Assembly (NCBI GenBank): GCA_047495785.1
Contig: JBLDXI010000030.1
Location: 496,001 to 560,000, forward strand
Length of the DNA: 64,000 nt
Direction of reading: 5' to 3'
From: Lepidodermella squamata
Lineage: Eukaryota > Gastrotricha
Both the position numbers and the translations under genes were made by a program. A model generated the notes under the pieces. That model worked only from the letters and a program-made list of their open reading frames with translations, was not told where the DNA came from and did no database searches. Shown one piece after another: positions 24,675 through 35,984 of this stretch (position 1 is its first letter; the number at the start of each line of letters is the position of its first letter).

Positions 24675-25963
24675 GATCCTTGGACCCACGAAGGCTAAGC
24701 TGAATTTCAGAGCATTAACTGCATTGCTTGCGTTCACTGAAACTGTAACTGCAATTCGAGTTATTCATTACTTATAATATATAAGAGCTGGTTCCAGGTA
24801 AAGGGTAATCTATTACGTATTCACACAGACAACTGTTGATGAAAACGGAATCAGATGCAAATAAAAATTCCTAAAAAGTCTCATGCCTAGTCGCTCCGGC
24901 GCTACTCCAAAATAGCCAAAAAATAATAAATAACGGCAACGAAACAGACAATAACGTTCGATGATTCTTGTTGTGCAACAATCTAAACTTTTTCGTGTAT
25001 GGTTCCTTTAGGGTTAGTTGTTGCTCCGGAGTAGTCCGCTGGCCGCTAGCACCAGGGGCCCAAACATGAAAACAGCTATGATCGCACACCTTCTTCCCTG
25101 TTCGTGACGCATTATCTTGAGCTTTCAGCGCGCTCTTACTCCGGGAAAGTTAGAGCATCCCGCCCCAAATTCGCTCACTTTTCGGGTTTTCCCTACTTTG
25201 CCAGCCAGTTGAATTAGACAATATTCGGCAAATGCGGATATTTAGAAGAGTTCTTGGGCTACCGAATGCCGGTTTCCGCAAGTCCGGACGATTTTACTCT
25301 GATTTAAGGCTAATTTTGAAGTCACCTAGACTCCTGGAAACGGCTGCTCTAATTTCAGCTACCTCATCCAGTTACCTCAAGTTTGATACCGTTTAATTCA
25401 TCTCGGCACGCTTAATGTAGATAGCCGTTGTTGCTTTTCCTGAAACTCTGGTGTTTACGGTAACAGATAGCCAATGCAAATTTCTTGAGCTGCGTGCAAG
25501 AAAACACGGCCGGTTGCAGGTATCGTAAGTGCCGTTGTTTTTGCAGCTTAAATAAAAAGCACTTAAATGGAAGAAATGACGCTCATCAATCGGTGTGATT
25601 GCGATGATTTATGGTTTATCATTTATCAGTTACGGCTACAAATAAAGTTTTACCTGGCCACACCACTCGGAACACAAGTCGTAGCAACCTTTGCCAGAAC
25701 ATAAGAGGATCGAACAGCGTATAACAAATACAGCTTAGCAGGTATGGGAGACACAGTACCCCAAGCTCGAGGATCCCACTTCGTGCACTTGTTCGGGTAA
25801 AGTAAATAATTTTCAGCCATTATAAGTTATTGACGTGAGAAAAAACTTGACTTGTTCCATACAGATGCCTTATCTTGAAAAAAAACTCCAAGCTAATTAA
25901 GGTTAGCTCAAAACCTGAAATATTTGGACATAATATTGAACTGACGACTAAACTTGGTTAAAA
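24675..25963. other. Intergenic, paralogous to 281-1168 plus 22509-22709
   Basis: No gene seen. It represents the unoccupied version of the site that the virus-like element hit. Around 25735-25780 it reads through from the left-flank-like sequence (CAGTACCCC) to the right-flank-like sequence (CTCGAGGATCCCACTTCGTG) with no 21-kb insert. Confidence 0.65.
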
Positions 25964-26300
25964 ATGAAAGTTGTCACACTTTTCCTGATTATCGCTATTG
26001 CTGCTGTTCAGTGTTTGCCCCAAAGGGAATGCTCTGTAGGAAAATGTGACGCAAATGGAGATTGCTGCAGAGGATTGTAAATAAGAAGCTGATTGTGAGT
26101 CATTGCATATTTAAACTTACATTTCAGCACCTGTGAATCTGGCGATTGTGTCAAATCAGATTCGGGCTGTTCCATTCAGTCGTGCGATATCCACCAATGC
26201 TGTCCGGGATAGTAAGGACTTGATAAGTTACTTAATAAGATATGCTCATTTTCCCTCATTTTCTAGTGTTTGCAATAGTGGACACTGCGTTGGCTGGTAG
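25964..26300 (+). CDS. Cysteine-rich secreted peptide A3 (76 aa, two modules)
   Basis: Exons 25964-26076, 26128-26211 and 26267-26300, exactly the sizes of A1. The mature part differs from A1 only at a few positions (C-E-S-G-D-C for C-E-T-G-G-C). Signal peptide MKVVTLFLIIAIAAVQC. With the B2 gene downstream it forms a second copy of the A1-B1 unit. Function unknown, secreted, knottin-like. Confidence 0.88.
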
Positions 26301-26806
26301 GATTCTTCGGCCCTCTCAGGATTAGCTGACTTACAAAAAAAGTTCAATTACTTGCTTACAATGAACTATATCTAGCTGCATTTAGTATATTCATTACATA
26401 GCACTAGTTGAAGGTAAACTATCGGTTTCCAGTTCTTACTTTAATTCAGTGGATAACATATACGGATGCAAATAATGAGTCCTTCAAATATCATGGAGGT
26501 AACTACTCACTACAGTCTCTTTCGTGCGTTTTCGCAGGCATTTTTTGGAAAAGTTGAATTTACCGAACGGATTCGTGTAAGATTACGAGCGAAAGAGAAA
26601 CTTGCTGGGTGTGATTTGTTCGACCGTTTTGAGTTGCTGCGTTCCGTTTTTAGGACGGTCTTAGATAACAAACGGAATTTGACGCAATAAAAAGTCCTAA
26701 TAATAGCATGGAGGTCATAAATTCAGCTTTCAGATATCGCTGACAGTATAAAAATATCCAATTCATTTTGATAATAATTATACTTCAACTATTAATTATT
26801 TAGAAG

Positions 26807-27162
26807 ATGAAAATTCAAATAGCGGTTTTTCTTTTGGTCTCCCTAATCGGGGCATCTTTCGCTCTGCCAACTGATCAGGTGTGCTCCAATTTCTCAGAGG
26901 GATGCGGAACTCGAAAATGCTGCACTGGATTGTGAGCCATTTCCCACACACGAGTAATTTGAGCATCTTTCTTTCCAACAGAATGTGCAAAGATGGTCTC
27001 TGTGTCAGCTCATTTACATCAAATGGCTCGTGTTCAATCTGGAACTGTATCAATCCCAATTATTGCTGCCCCGGATAGTGAGTTCTTCCAGTCAGGACTA
27101 AATGTTACTCATCGTAACTTTCTTTTAGCCGTTGCCGTTCGAGTGCCTGCGTTCGCCAATAG
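26807..27162 (+). CDS. Cysteine-rich secreted peptide B2 (two modules)
   Basis: Exons 26807-26931, 26982-27077 and 27129-27162; phase 2. Close to B1 but one residue shorter after the signal peptide and with a shorter linker (exon 2 is 96 rather than 111 nt). It ends CVRQ with stop TAG; the AATAAA that carries the stop in B1 is here AATAGC, so the signal must lie elsewhere. TATAAAA at about 26748. Upstream DNA (AATAGCATGGAGGTCATAAA) is shared with B1. Confidence 0.86.
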
Positions 27163-27491
27163 CACTAACATCGACTCTCTGCCGAGCCGCATTTGATCTT
27201 TGATAATTGAAAATTTGATTTCATTCAAAACATGACATAATGTACATTGACTTTATGCATTCATTCAAGTTGATCCTTCTTCGACAGCCGCCAGAATTGC
27301 GCAATATGAAAATTATGGATACTGTGTACCGATTTTGGCATTCGGCCAAAATGGCAGACAGCAAAAATCGCTGAAGATTCTGCTCTTATGGAGGTTTTAA
27401 AATAAAGGGTTATAATTCCTGACCGAAAATAACTGATTTTTGCGAAATACCTAATGTAAAAAGACCTTGGGATTCTCAATAAAAGGTTTTA

Positions 27492-28901
27492 TTAACTCTC
27501 TAATTGCGTTGATTCTCCCGTGAACTTCAATATGAAAGGAACGAACCATATCATGAGACATGATGCATAGTTACAGTTATAGAGCTGCCGAGTCCCATCT
27601 GATGCTAGTTGGTAGGCCTTGATAACAGTTTCGCGGCCCGATACCACAAACAATCGCCTATTGCTGTAGGCCATCCGATCCCCAGGGATGCCTTTGAACA
27701 CCCACTCGCCAGTTTTCTTACTCATCGCCGAAATCGATCCACAAGCCGCGCAAATGACGTAGTCAGACGTTACAATGATGGGGGTATCAAAATTCACCCG
27801 CTCACCCCTGCAGGTCGTGTAGAACAGCCGAACTCCATCAGTTAGGCGAATGGTATAGACCGCATTTTCTAAACGATTCAGCAGATAAATCGACTCGCCA
27901 TCACTTGCTAAGCTTTGGGCATCGTTGTATTGCGACGTAGTCTTACTTCGCCAGACCTCCCTTCTCCACCGAACGTCGATGCCGTGAAGGTTGATTGTAC
28001 AAGAATTCGGAGCAAGTGATTTCGAATCGCAAGAAAAACTCATAGATATCGCAAAATCAGCGACTAGAACAGGCATCCACCAAAATGAAGCAGCGCCCTG
28101 TTCGTTTTCAGACGCAAATTTCAGAGACCAAACTTCGACCCCAGTCAATGGATATATCTCCGTTAGAGCGAAAGGCTGGGAAATGAAGAGTCTTGTATCC
28201 TGATAGACAGTTGCAGCGTAAATCTCGCTCGTGTTCAGTTTTGCCGTGAAAATAGTACTTAATCCAGGAATTTCAACGCCAATCAGCGTACCGGAACCTT
28301 CGTTGAGATAGACCATTCCTAGGACGTTACTGCTAGCACCAAGGAAGTATCGCCGGCTGTAACTAGCTGAGAACGTCCTATTCGCCCGGACAACATTCAT
28401 TGTAGTGAGGTCGATCGCGAATAATTCTGAGACCGATGTGAAGCTTAGAGAGTCGCTTTTAAGGAAGAGGTAGCTTTTACCAGCAACACCTCTAAGGATA
28501 ATCGGCTGATGGATGTAGCTTGAGACGCTATAGAGCGGTATTTTCACAGTCTTCACTAGTTCTCCGCTACCTTCTTCGTTGAAATAAATGGTACCTGAGT
28601 TGTCATTCGATATCAATCGTCCGTCGTAGATCAAAGGCTGAGGTGATGTAATCGATGATCCATAGGTCTCTGACCAAACCTGAGGCGGAGGGAGGAAGGG
28701 GTCTGTGAATGAATCATTCCTAAAGCTTGAACGGGCCGAATCTCCGCCAAAATTCGTCCAAGACTGCGTTTTGACCCGGCCGAAATTTCCAATGGCTAGT
28801 AAGCAAAAGAATATGACCATTCGCTGGTGGAAAATTGCACTGAAGTTTACTACTGCCACATCGCAGATGTGCCATGTGAAGCGAGATTTGTATACAAACA
28901 C
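27492..28901 (-). CDS. Secreted PQQ-type beta-propeller protein (442-469 aa)
   Basis: Single-exon gene. The frame opens at 28901, but the ATG at 28820 (MVIFFCLLAIGNFGRV) gives a better signal peptide start. The mature chain has repeated blade-like units with W and G near strand ends (LISNDNSGTIYFNEEGSGE, SVSELFAIDLTTMNVV, ICAACGSISAMSKKTGEWVF), as in PQQ/quinoprotein-like propellers. The N-terminal WTNFGGDSARSSF also fits that group. No enzyme residues can be judged. The C-terminus has a hydrophobic run (ASCLMIWFVPFILKF), perhaps a membrane anchor. It lies head-to-head with the receptor gene at 29316, with a few hundred bases between. Confidence 0.7.
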   Translation of the reverse strand: MFVYKSRFTWHICDVAVVNFSAIFHQRMVIFFCLLAIGNFGRVKTQSWTNFGGDSARSSFRNDSFTDPFLPPPQVWSETYGSSITSPQPLIYDGRLISNDNSGTIYFNEEGSGELVKTVKIPLYSVSSYIHQPIILRGVAGKSYLFLKSDSLSFTSVSELFAIDLTTMNVVRANRTFSASYSRRYFLGASSNVLGMVYLNEGSGTLIGVEIPGLSTIFTAKLNTSEIYAATVYQDTRLFISQPFALTEIYPLTGVEVWSLKFASENEQGAASFWWMPVLVADFAISMSFSCDSKSLAPNSCTINLHGIDVRWRREVWRSKTTSQYNDAQSLASDGESIYLLNRLENAVYTIRLTDGVRLFYTTCRGERVNFDTPIIVTSDYVICAACGSISAMSKKTGEWVFKGIPGDRMAYSNRRLFVVSGRETVIKAYQLASDGTRQLYNCNYASCLMIWFVPFILKFTGESTQLES

Positions 28902-29315
28902 AAGGATCCGGAGTGCAAGGTAAATACTGACTCATTCTATCGATTGGCAGCTCCCACTGAACAAATGTAGGTGTTAGACAATCATGCCAAGTTGGTTTCG
29001 TTTTTCGAAAATGTTTTTGTAACAATCACGTACTATCTTAGATTATTCATAGAGACAGAAATTGATATGAAATTGTCACGGAGTCTAGCTTACTGCTCTC
29101 AAAAGACCTCGTGACTTGGATAATTAGGCCATATTTCTTTGCGAAACGTGCAATCCACCTCAATTTATCGAAAGTTATCCCATGAGGGCGAAATTTATGT
29201 CTTGAATGCTGCACATGCCTTATTATTAGCTTCACTGCAGCGAAGTACACAGCTTGATTATATAAACCCCGAAAATAACAAGAAATTAATTTCAGTTCGG
29301 CTTTTCCCAGCTGAG

Positions 29316-31769
29316 ATGTTATTTCTATCAGGAAGTTTCATGATTGCGCTGATCGCTCTTAGCACTTCGAAAGCCTTCAAACAGCTGACTTTGGAAATTC
29401 TGTCAACCGCGCCTGAGTCGTCATTCCCTGGGATGGATTTTGTTTCCTGCCGGAAGGCTCAACAAATCGTGGTTGATAACGTCAATGCCCGAAGTGACAT
29501 CCTACCGAAATTTCGTATATCTCTCGACAACAAAGACGAGGCTAACTACGGCCACTTCATGGCTGTAAGAGTCTTCGATTTTATAAGAAAGCCTCGGCAA
29601 AATGGGACGCTACCTTCGCCAATCACAATGGGCGCTTTCAATTCAGCTGGTTGTAAGGCATTGGGCTCTTTCGCTCATTTTGAGAACATTGCCGCTATCG
29701 GAATTTCCTGCGGCCAACCGAGTTTGATCGACAAAAGGAACCTCTATCCAAACCTATATCGCATTAAGAGCCCTGGGGAGAACGCGTTGATAGCCCGGCT
29801 TCATTTCATGAAACAAATGGCGCCTCACTGGCGGAAATTGGGCGTGGTTTATCAGAGGACGGCTTTGAATTACGGAGTTAACGAGCTGGCAACGGCTTTC
29901 TTCAATCTGGCTGCTAAAGCTGGGTATGAAATTGTCGCCTTTGAATCAAGCCCTGATTTCAATGACGAGCTAATGGATAGCTTCAAACGGGCTGATATAC
30001 GGATTTTTACGTTCGAGGCAGGGGATTATATTTCTATACTGAATTTTCTATGCCAGACTTACAAAAACGGAATTACGGGACCGAGGTATATGTTCATAAT
30101 AGCTAGTCTGTCTTTTTCATTCCCCGAGACTATGCCACCTGGTATGACGTGGCCGTTATGCAACCGGTCTAATGTTGTCGAACAACTGAAAATGGCTCTG
30201 TTAGTCGGGACACCTTTCGACATCATCCGACCGAATTTTGAGCGGCGAGATTCGCTTGGGTTGACCCTTCAAGATTTCGAGCGAGAATTCGACCGTTTAA
30301 CGAATGCAGCGAGAAAACCTGATTACTTATACAGACATGTTTGCTATGATGTTGCCCTACATACCGTACTACGCCTCCATCAAACTGAGACAATCCTCGC
30401 AATGGAAAACAAATCGATGGCCGATTACGACCTATATCCTCACGATATAGCAATAGCTGCGAATAAATCTCTTGCCGAGGGAGATGATATTTTCGATTTG
30501 AGATTCGGCCGATTCAAATTTTCGAAAAGGCTGGAATACGACTATGAGCCTCAATTCATGTCCACATGGTCTGCAGCAACTGGCAACTTTGAGTTGCGGT
30601 ATTCTGTTACATGCAATTTGAACAACGACTGTTCGAATTACAGATCGTACAACATCGAAACAATCAACCCGTTGTTAATCAAATTCCCGAAAGACTCAGC
30701 TGGGCACGTATTCAAATCTTGGTCAATAGGAATTGAGGTTCCTGTAACATTCGGTGTCATTGCGGGAATTTTCAGCTTAATTGAAGTCGGATTCATGTTT
30801 ATGAAAGATGTCGATTTGGTAACCGAGACGCGGCTTACAATGTTAGGAATTCTTGTTTTGAATACAACCCCTACTTTATTCATGGCAACCCGGGATATGA
30901 CGACTACTGGTCTCTGCATGGCTAGGATTGTTTTATGCTATGTCGGCGTAACTTTAGTTCATTCGTTCCTGTGCATGGCGATATTGAACGGGCTGCGAGT
31001 TTTACGGTCTCAAAGACACAGCTGGAAAGCGAATGTCTGCCGCGCACTTGCTACTGCGAACCCTAGGAATCCTGATGCGCGGCGTAGGTCGAGCGTGGAC
31101 GCCGACATCCGCCAAGCCATGGGACCTGAATTATTCGCTAGCAACTCGATATCCTTCAAACCCCACGCTCGAACTCACACTTTAGACGCCGACTTCAAAA
31201 CCAACCTAATTGCTCGCAAGAAGAATCTCCGTAGGAACATTATTTCGTGCTTTGTATTCCTCACGACAAACCTAGGCATTTTAATTGGATGGATGTCGGG
31301 TGAAAGTCACAGAGCTGATCGCCTTTTGTACTCGAGTGTTTATGACGAATTCTCAGACGCTCGCGTGGTAACTTTGGGTCGAACGTGCCGCCACAGCAAT
31401 TTTGTAAATTGGTTCATCACCGCCGCTGTTTTGAACCTCTTACCTCTTATAATCGGCAATTTATCTGCTATTCGTTCGTGGAACCTTCTAACTCGAGATA
31501 CTCCCATGGCGAGATCTACAAAACAATTTGTTTGGGCCAATGTTTTGGCTTCAACCTTGTTCGTAGCAATTATAGCCATTTCTTTCATGGCAAACTCTGA
31601 TTTGATGCTGAGCATTGTGTTATGTTCCGGTACAGCAATTTACGCTACTAGCATTGTCTGTGCAATTCAATCTGGTAAAATCAGTAGTAGCTACCAGGCG
31701 CTTGTAACATGGTCGCATAGGAATAGCCATCGTTTGTCAGCGAACAACCTGCAAATAACTGTGAAATAA
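29316..31769 (+). CDS. Class C G-protein-coupled receptor, GABA-B-like (817 aa)
   Basis: Intronless. I chose the ATG at 29316 (MLFLSGSFMIALIALS, a signal peptide); the frame is open back to 29139. Residues about 30-430 are a Venus-flytrap ligand domain (ITMGAFNSAGCKALGSFAHF, ISCGQPSLIDKRNLYPNLYR, KLGVVYQ). Seven membrane helices follow, beginning SWSIGIEVPVTFGVIAGIF and ending LMLSIVLCSGTAIYATSIVC. As in GABA-B receptors, no cysteine-rich domain lies between ligand and membrane parts. The ligand is unknown. The absence of introns in an 817-codon receptor suggests a retrocopy or strong intron loss. Confidence 0.85.
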   Translation: MLFLSGSFMIALIALSTSKAFKQLTLEILSTAPESSFPGMDFVSCRKAQQIVVDNVNARSDILPKFRISLDNKDEANYGHFMAVRVFDFIRKPRQNGTLPSPITMGAFNSAGCKALGSFAHFENIAAIGISCGQPSLIDKRNLYPNLYRIKSPGENALIARLHFMKQMAPHWRKLGVVYQRTALNYGVNELATAFFNLAAKAGYEIVAFESSPDFNDELMDSFKRADIRIFTFEAGDYISILNFLCQTYKNGITGPRYMFIIASLSFSFPETMPPGMTWPLCNRSNVVEQLKMALLVGTPFDIIRPNFERRDSLGLTLQDFEREFDRLTNAARKPDYLYRHVCYDVALHTVLRLHQTETILAMENKSMADYDLYPHDIAIAANKSLAEGDDIFDLRFGRFKFSKRLEYDYEPQFMSTWSAATGNFELRYSVTCNLNNDCSNYRSYNIETINPLLIKFPKDSAGHVFKSWSIGIEVPVTFGVIAGIFSLIEVGFMFMKDVDLVTETRLTMLGILVLNTTPTLFMATRDMTTTGLCMARIVLCYVGVTLVHSFLCMAILNGLRVLRSQRHSWKANVCRALATANPRNPDARRRSSVDADIRQAMGPELFASNSISFKPHARTHTLDADFKTNLIARKKNLRRNIISCFVFLTTNLGILIGWMSGESHRADRLLYSSVYDEFSDARVVTLGRTCRHSNFVNWFITAAVLNLLPLIIGNLSAIRSWNLLTRDTPMARSTKQFVWANVLASTLFVAIIAISFMANSDLMLSIVLCSGTAIYATSIVCAIQSGKISSSYQALVTWSHRNSHRLSANNLQITVK

Positions 31770-31938
31770 TATTATTGTCGAAAAATAAACTACTATTATA
31801 GCGTCCGAGGATAGATAAGCCTTATCTGTGTACTCATTCCGGTGATAAGAACACGTGTCCGAGGTCACCGACCCAGAACAAGGGCAATTACAAATGATCT
31901 GGACAGAAACAGTTGTCAAAATTAGGCCAAAAAGCAAC

Positions 31939-33227
31939 ATGAATTCAGCTTTCATCCTACTCGCTTCACTCATCGGGCTGATTTCAGCTTACAGCCCGCG
32001 GCCGCAGCATTTTCGAAGGCAGTATGAAGCAGAATTCGCGAGACGACAGGCCGGCGTTAGCCAATTCCAAGACAAGCCTGAGCCGTATTTGAAAAATATT
32101 CGCGCTATAACGACCACCGGCGTCAATGCGGAAGCTTACTACTCTTTCGACGGGTATTGATTGTCCATAGCTCGAAATTTGTTTGAGTTTTCGTCACATT
32201 AGGCAGAGTCTATCTTTCCAAGCTATTCGGGATGAATGGGCTCAAAGTCACCCCTGTGACCAAATTTACACAATGAGCATAAATGGTTCAAATGTAAGCT
32301 CAATTTTTTCCCTATTTTCGTATAGACTAAGGATATTTCTAGATCAAACCCATTTCTAATGGCGAAGGCCGCGATACTTGCAGCTATTTTACCCCTGATG
32401 GCCAATATGTGCTGTACTCATCGACTCGATCTGTCGATGGTTTCAACTGCGCGCCGACTCCGGATATGAACTACGGCTACGTCTGGCCAATCTACAACGG
32501 CATGGAGATCTATCGTTACAGAATTTCGGACGGAAATCTCGAGCAAGTCACATCGAACAATGTTTACGATGCTGAGTTGACGATCAGTGCCGATGGCAGA
32601 CGAGCAGTTTTCACTAGCACTAGAGATGGAGATTTGGAGCTTTATACTATGAATTTGGACGGAACTGGGGTGAGAAGGATGACCTACACCCCGGGTTACG
32701 ATGGGGGTGCTTGGTTCAGCCATGATAACACGAAACTAGTTTGGAGGTGAGTTTTCAAGGATATTGACATTTCATTTCATGTTTCGAAAACTTGTAGAGC
32801 GAGCCGACCGCAGGGTGATAACTTGACCGATTACCTCAATTTGTTGAAGACTGGCCTCGTCAGACCGAGCGATATGCAAATCTACATCATGGACGTGTCC
32901 GACACTGAGACCCAGCAAAAGCTGACGAATATCCCGGGTGCGGCTAATTTCGCTCCAGTTTTCTCGCCTGACGACAAATGGATCATTTTCTCGTCCAATA
33001 TGATCGACCCAACTGGCGGCACGTTCCAGTTGTACATGATCGACACTCAGGGCAATCATTTACAGCAGATCACTTACAACGGGATGTTCAATTCTTTCCC
33101 GATGTTTTCTCCCGATGGTAAATACATGGTTTGGGAGTCGAGTCGAAATGCAGTGAACCCCACGGATATCAACGTCCATATCGCTGAGTGGAATCCTCCG
33201 ACCTTGGTTAATAACGTTAAAAATTAG
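31939..33227 (+). CDS. Secreted TolB-like six-bladed propeller (379 aa), bacterial-type
   Basis: Exons 31939-32153, 32203-32293, 32343-32746 and 32798-33227; GT-AG introns in phases 2, 0 and 2. Signal peptide MNSAFILLASLIGLISAYS. Repeated blades show the TolB/WD40-like signature: CDQIYTMSINGSN, CSYFTPDGQYVLYSS, DLELYTMNLDGTG, WFSHDNTKLVWRAS, FAPVFSPDDKWIIFSS, FQLYMIDTQGNH and MFSPDGKYMVWESS. This is the layout of periplasmic TolB-type proteins of Bacteroidetes-like bacteria rather than of animal WD40 proteins. Introns and a eukaryotic-type signal show it is a host gene now. Horizontal transfer is inferred. Confidence 0.88.
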
Positions 33228-33669
33228 GACTAATAGTATGTTGCTATAACTTCGAAGAAATTGCTTGCTTGTTGATCGATGATTACGGAAGTAAAGTTAG
33301 TCACGAGAATTCTGAAGAATTTCTTTGAATTAAAATAAGTAAAAAACTGAAATATTGGAAACAGAAAAGCCTATAAGTCGGTGAAGCAGGAAGCAGGAAT
33401 GATCCCTGATCCCTGGTATTCTCCAGCTTCTTCGATGACAATGATGGGGAACAATGAACTGATTGGTTTTCTTCCCACCACCTCGAAAACGATTTATTCG
33501 AAATACACGCATTAATGCTTCATAATATTAAAATAATTAAGATAAAATGATGAATAGGTACTTAACACCCGGTAAAATAAATGTATATAGTCGAATATTG
33601 GAATTCCTAAATTTGACACGGCACTATAGGTACGGTAGCTGGTAGCAACGTGCAGCTAAATGTAAGCCC
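33228..33669. other. Short intergenic stretch
   Basis: AT-rich 3' region between convergent genes; AATTAAAATAAG-type sequence near 33330. Nothing else seen. Confidence 0.4.
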
Positions 33670-34774
33670 TTAACATTTAGATGAAGTCTTCCAGAATAGA
33701 AGAAAGAGTCTGGTACACATTTCTAATATTGAAAAGGTAAATTCAGGTTGATTTCTTGTCAATGATAAATCACTTACTCTGCGTGGTAGTGATATCCCCA
33801 GCAGCTAAGATGGTATGATTCAATAAAGTTACAGGCATGTTAAGAAATATTGGTAAGACTTACAACCTGGCTTCGTCGTAGATGAAACTGGCTGAATCTT
33901 GATATAAACCAGGCTTCCAGATGATGGCTTGGTGTTAGTAACGTTGCAGCTATTGTAAAGTGAGCACTTGTGATTCAAGTAGCTGAAGGCTTTACAGGGT
34001 TTATTTTTGAAACATCCGATCTGGCAGTCTTTCTCGTCTAGTTGAAGGGACCCAGTGACATTGAACGGCTCTTCCATGCACATGTAATCAACCTTCTGAT
34101 AGCGTTTTTTATCCACGCTAACTGATTTGAGAAATACAAGAGTTCTAGCCGGCGGCTTGGTGGCTGTAGCGGTGCAGGTATTGTAAATCGAGCAATGATG
34201 ATTGAAGTATGCGACGGCTTTACACGGTTTCGTGCTCAAACAAAGATGAGTGCATTCGCTCTCGTCCAATTTAGTGATATTTGCCGGCTCTTCCTTGCAC
34301 ATGTAATTGACCTGGCGGATATCGGTAAAAGCTTCGACGGCATAATTTAGATTAAGAATGGTAATTAGGTTTGATGGCAAACTTTTTGGCATTGATGGGT
34401 TGATAGTAGCTAAAATTTCAGATATAAAACCGGTAAGTGGGCCTTAAAATGTGGATGAAACTTACTAGTTGTCGGCATAGGATGTCTGGTGAATCGATTG
34501 AGTCGACTGAAGATAGGCTTGATGGCTGCAGGAGATATAACGCACAATAGGACGGTTTAGAATGATTCATTCAGTTAGTAGATACGACACTAGCTACTAA
34601 CTTGACTTCGATGGCTTCACGGCTATGATAGTACAATCGGAGAAAAAACTAATCAGGATTCAGTGAATTCAGTTAACACTTACTTGGCAGCAACTTAGGG
34701 GTCGATGATTCGACACAGTACACAACAGCAAGGCTAGAGAGCACTGCTATCAATCTAATCGCTTTAAATTGCAT
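33670..34774 (-). CDS. Secreted protein with two PAN/apple-like domains (258 aa)
   Basis: Exons (minus strand) 34774-34684, 34525-34466, 34409-33864, 33804-33778 and 33722-33670, all joined in phase 1; one is a 27-nt microexon. Signal peptide MQFKAIRLIAVLSSLAVVYC. The large exon holds two similar units: MCKEEPANITKLDESEC...CLSTKPCKAVAYFNHHCSIY and MCMEEPFNV...CQIGCFKNKPCKAFSYLNHKCSLY. CKAxxYxNHxCxxYNxC is typical of PAN/apple modules that bind proteins or sugars. The first two exons are a Ser/Thr/Pro linker. The exon chain is my reconstruction from splice signals and phase; the central exon is certain, the small ones less so. Confidence 0.72.
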
Positions 34775-35557
34775 TTTGCGTGAAATATTCGAGGAGATTA
34801 CTAAAATGAATAGCAATTAAATGAGCTAGTGGCGCTACGAACATCGAAAATGGATGCGCGAATGATATCAGCTGTCGCGATTCCAGGTGGTGTTTTTGAT
34901 CGCGGGAGCATCGCCATGTCCAACCACGTGATTAAGGAATAATCCACCTCGATAGGGCGGCAGCACAACAAACGGCGAAGACAATTTCGACAATTAGGCT
35001 GAAAGGATGGAAGATGATTCAACACTCCAAAACATTGGCTCGAACTTACAAAACCAGTAGTATTCCATATTCAATGGTTCGGGATTTTCCAGCCATCGAA
35101 AATCATGACAGCTACCAAGTTAGATATCTGTTGAAGCTTGAAGCTTTGTAGTAGCTCAATCGATAAAACGGGCCAAGGGATGTTACCATTTTAATACAAG
35201 AAGCAAGTTTCAGCAGAAATTTTCTAGAAATCACTTCGAAAATAAATTAAAAAAGGTCAAATAAGAGTCATGCGTCCGGTTATTCTTTCCCTGCTCTGAC
35301 GCATCGAGGGACAGCTATTTGCAGACTCCCACTCTAAATCGTCAAAATAAGAGCTATGTAGGTCAGGTTCCAGTTATATAAACCACGTCTAGAGTCTGTG
35401 GTGGTCTTGGGTCTGTCTGGTACAGATAAAGTGCTGTAAGAATTACTGGCTGAATATCAAACGCTGATAAGGAATTGCGTATATAAGGCCTCACAAATTC
35501 AACAGAATCAAGTAATCCATTTAAGCCGAAACAATCCGAGAAAACATCATCGCAATA
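34775..35557. other. Intergenic, with promoter of the 35558 gene
   Basis: No gene supported. TATATAAGG near 35480 and the following 75 nt form a clear TATA promoter and short leader for the peptide gene at 35558. Similar TTATAAAAG and TTTATAAGG boxes precede the paralogues at 53195 and 55094. Confidence 0.6.
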
Positions 35558-35984
35558 ATGCACTCAGCCGCCTTCATCGTTCTGCTTGTTGTTGCCGTAG
35601 CCGCCAATGGTAGTCCAGTCAAGCCCAGCGAGCCAAAGCCACATGAATCGAAAAGCTGCTCGACAGACACTTGCCTCTACGGAAAGCCATGCTGCGAGGG
35701 ATAGTGAGTTGACAAGCTAGCTATTCATGTCAACATTATATTTTTCTCTCTATCCAGCTATTGCAGCACTTGGGAATACACAACCGGCCTTTGCTTTCAA
35801 AAGCCCAAGCGAAACAACACGGTTTATGCCAAGGATGACACCTGCTCCACCGAGGACTGCGTCCATGGGAAACCCTGCTGTGAACCACTGTAAGTTGAAT
35901 TTCTGAAATTCTGGTCGACTTAATCTTTTCCTATTTGACAGACATTGTCAGCAAGGTGGCTTTGCGGCTGGATTATGCTTCTAA
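35558..35984 (+). CDS. Cysteine-rich secreted peptide C1 (two modules)
   Basis: Exons 35558-35703, 35758-35889 and 35942-35984; introns phase 2 after CCEG and CCEP. Signal peptide MHSAAFIVLLVVAVAANGS, a short Pro/Lys-rich propeptide, then CSTDTC...PCC/YC...LC and CSTEDC...PCC/HC...LCF. Spacing C-x4-C-x5-CC-x4-C-x9-C in both modules. TATATAA promoter at 35480; AATAAA at 36110-36115. The TAG after CCEG is the splice donor, not a stop. Secreted knottin-like peptide of unknown target. Confidence 0.88.

Larger units (their letters stand above)
25785..27200 (+). repeat. Tandem duplication unit (A3-B2), copy of 22530-23960
   Basis: Gene order, exon sizes, upstream DNA and spacer (TTTTCAGGGCGGTC/TTTTTAGGACGGTC region) all correspond between the two blocks. 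The A2 gene sits between them. Confidence 0.8.

Noticed and set aside
32409-32750. Separate small propeller gene
   Set aside because: It is part of exon 3 of the four-exon TolB-like gene; the apparent start and stop are internal Met and an intron.
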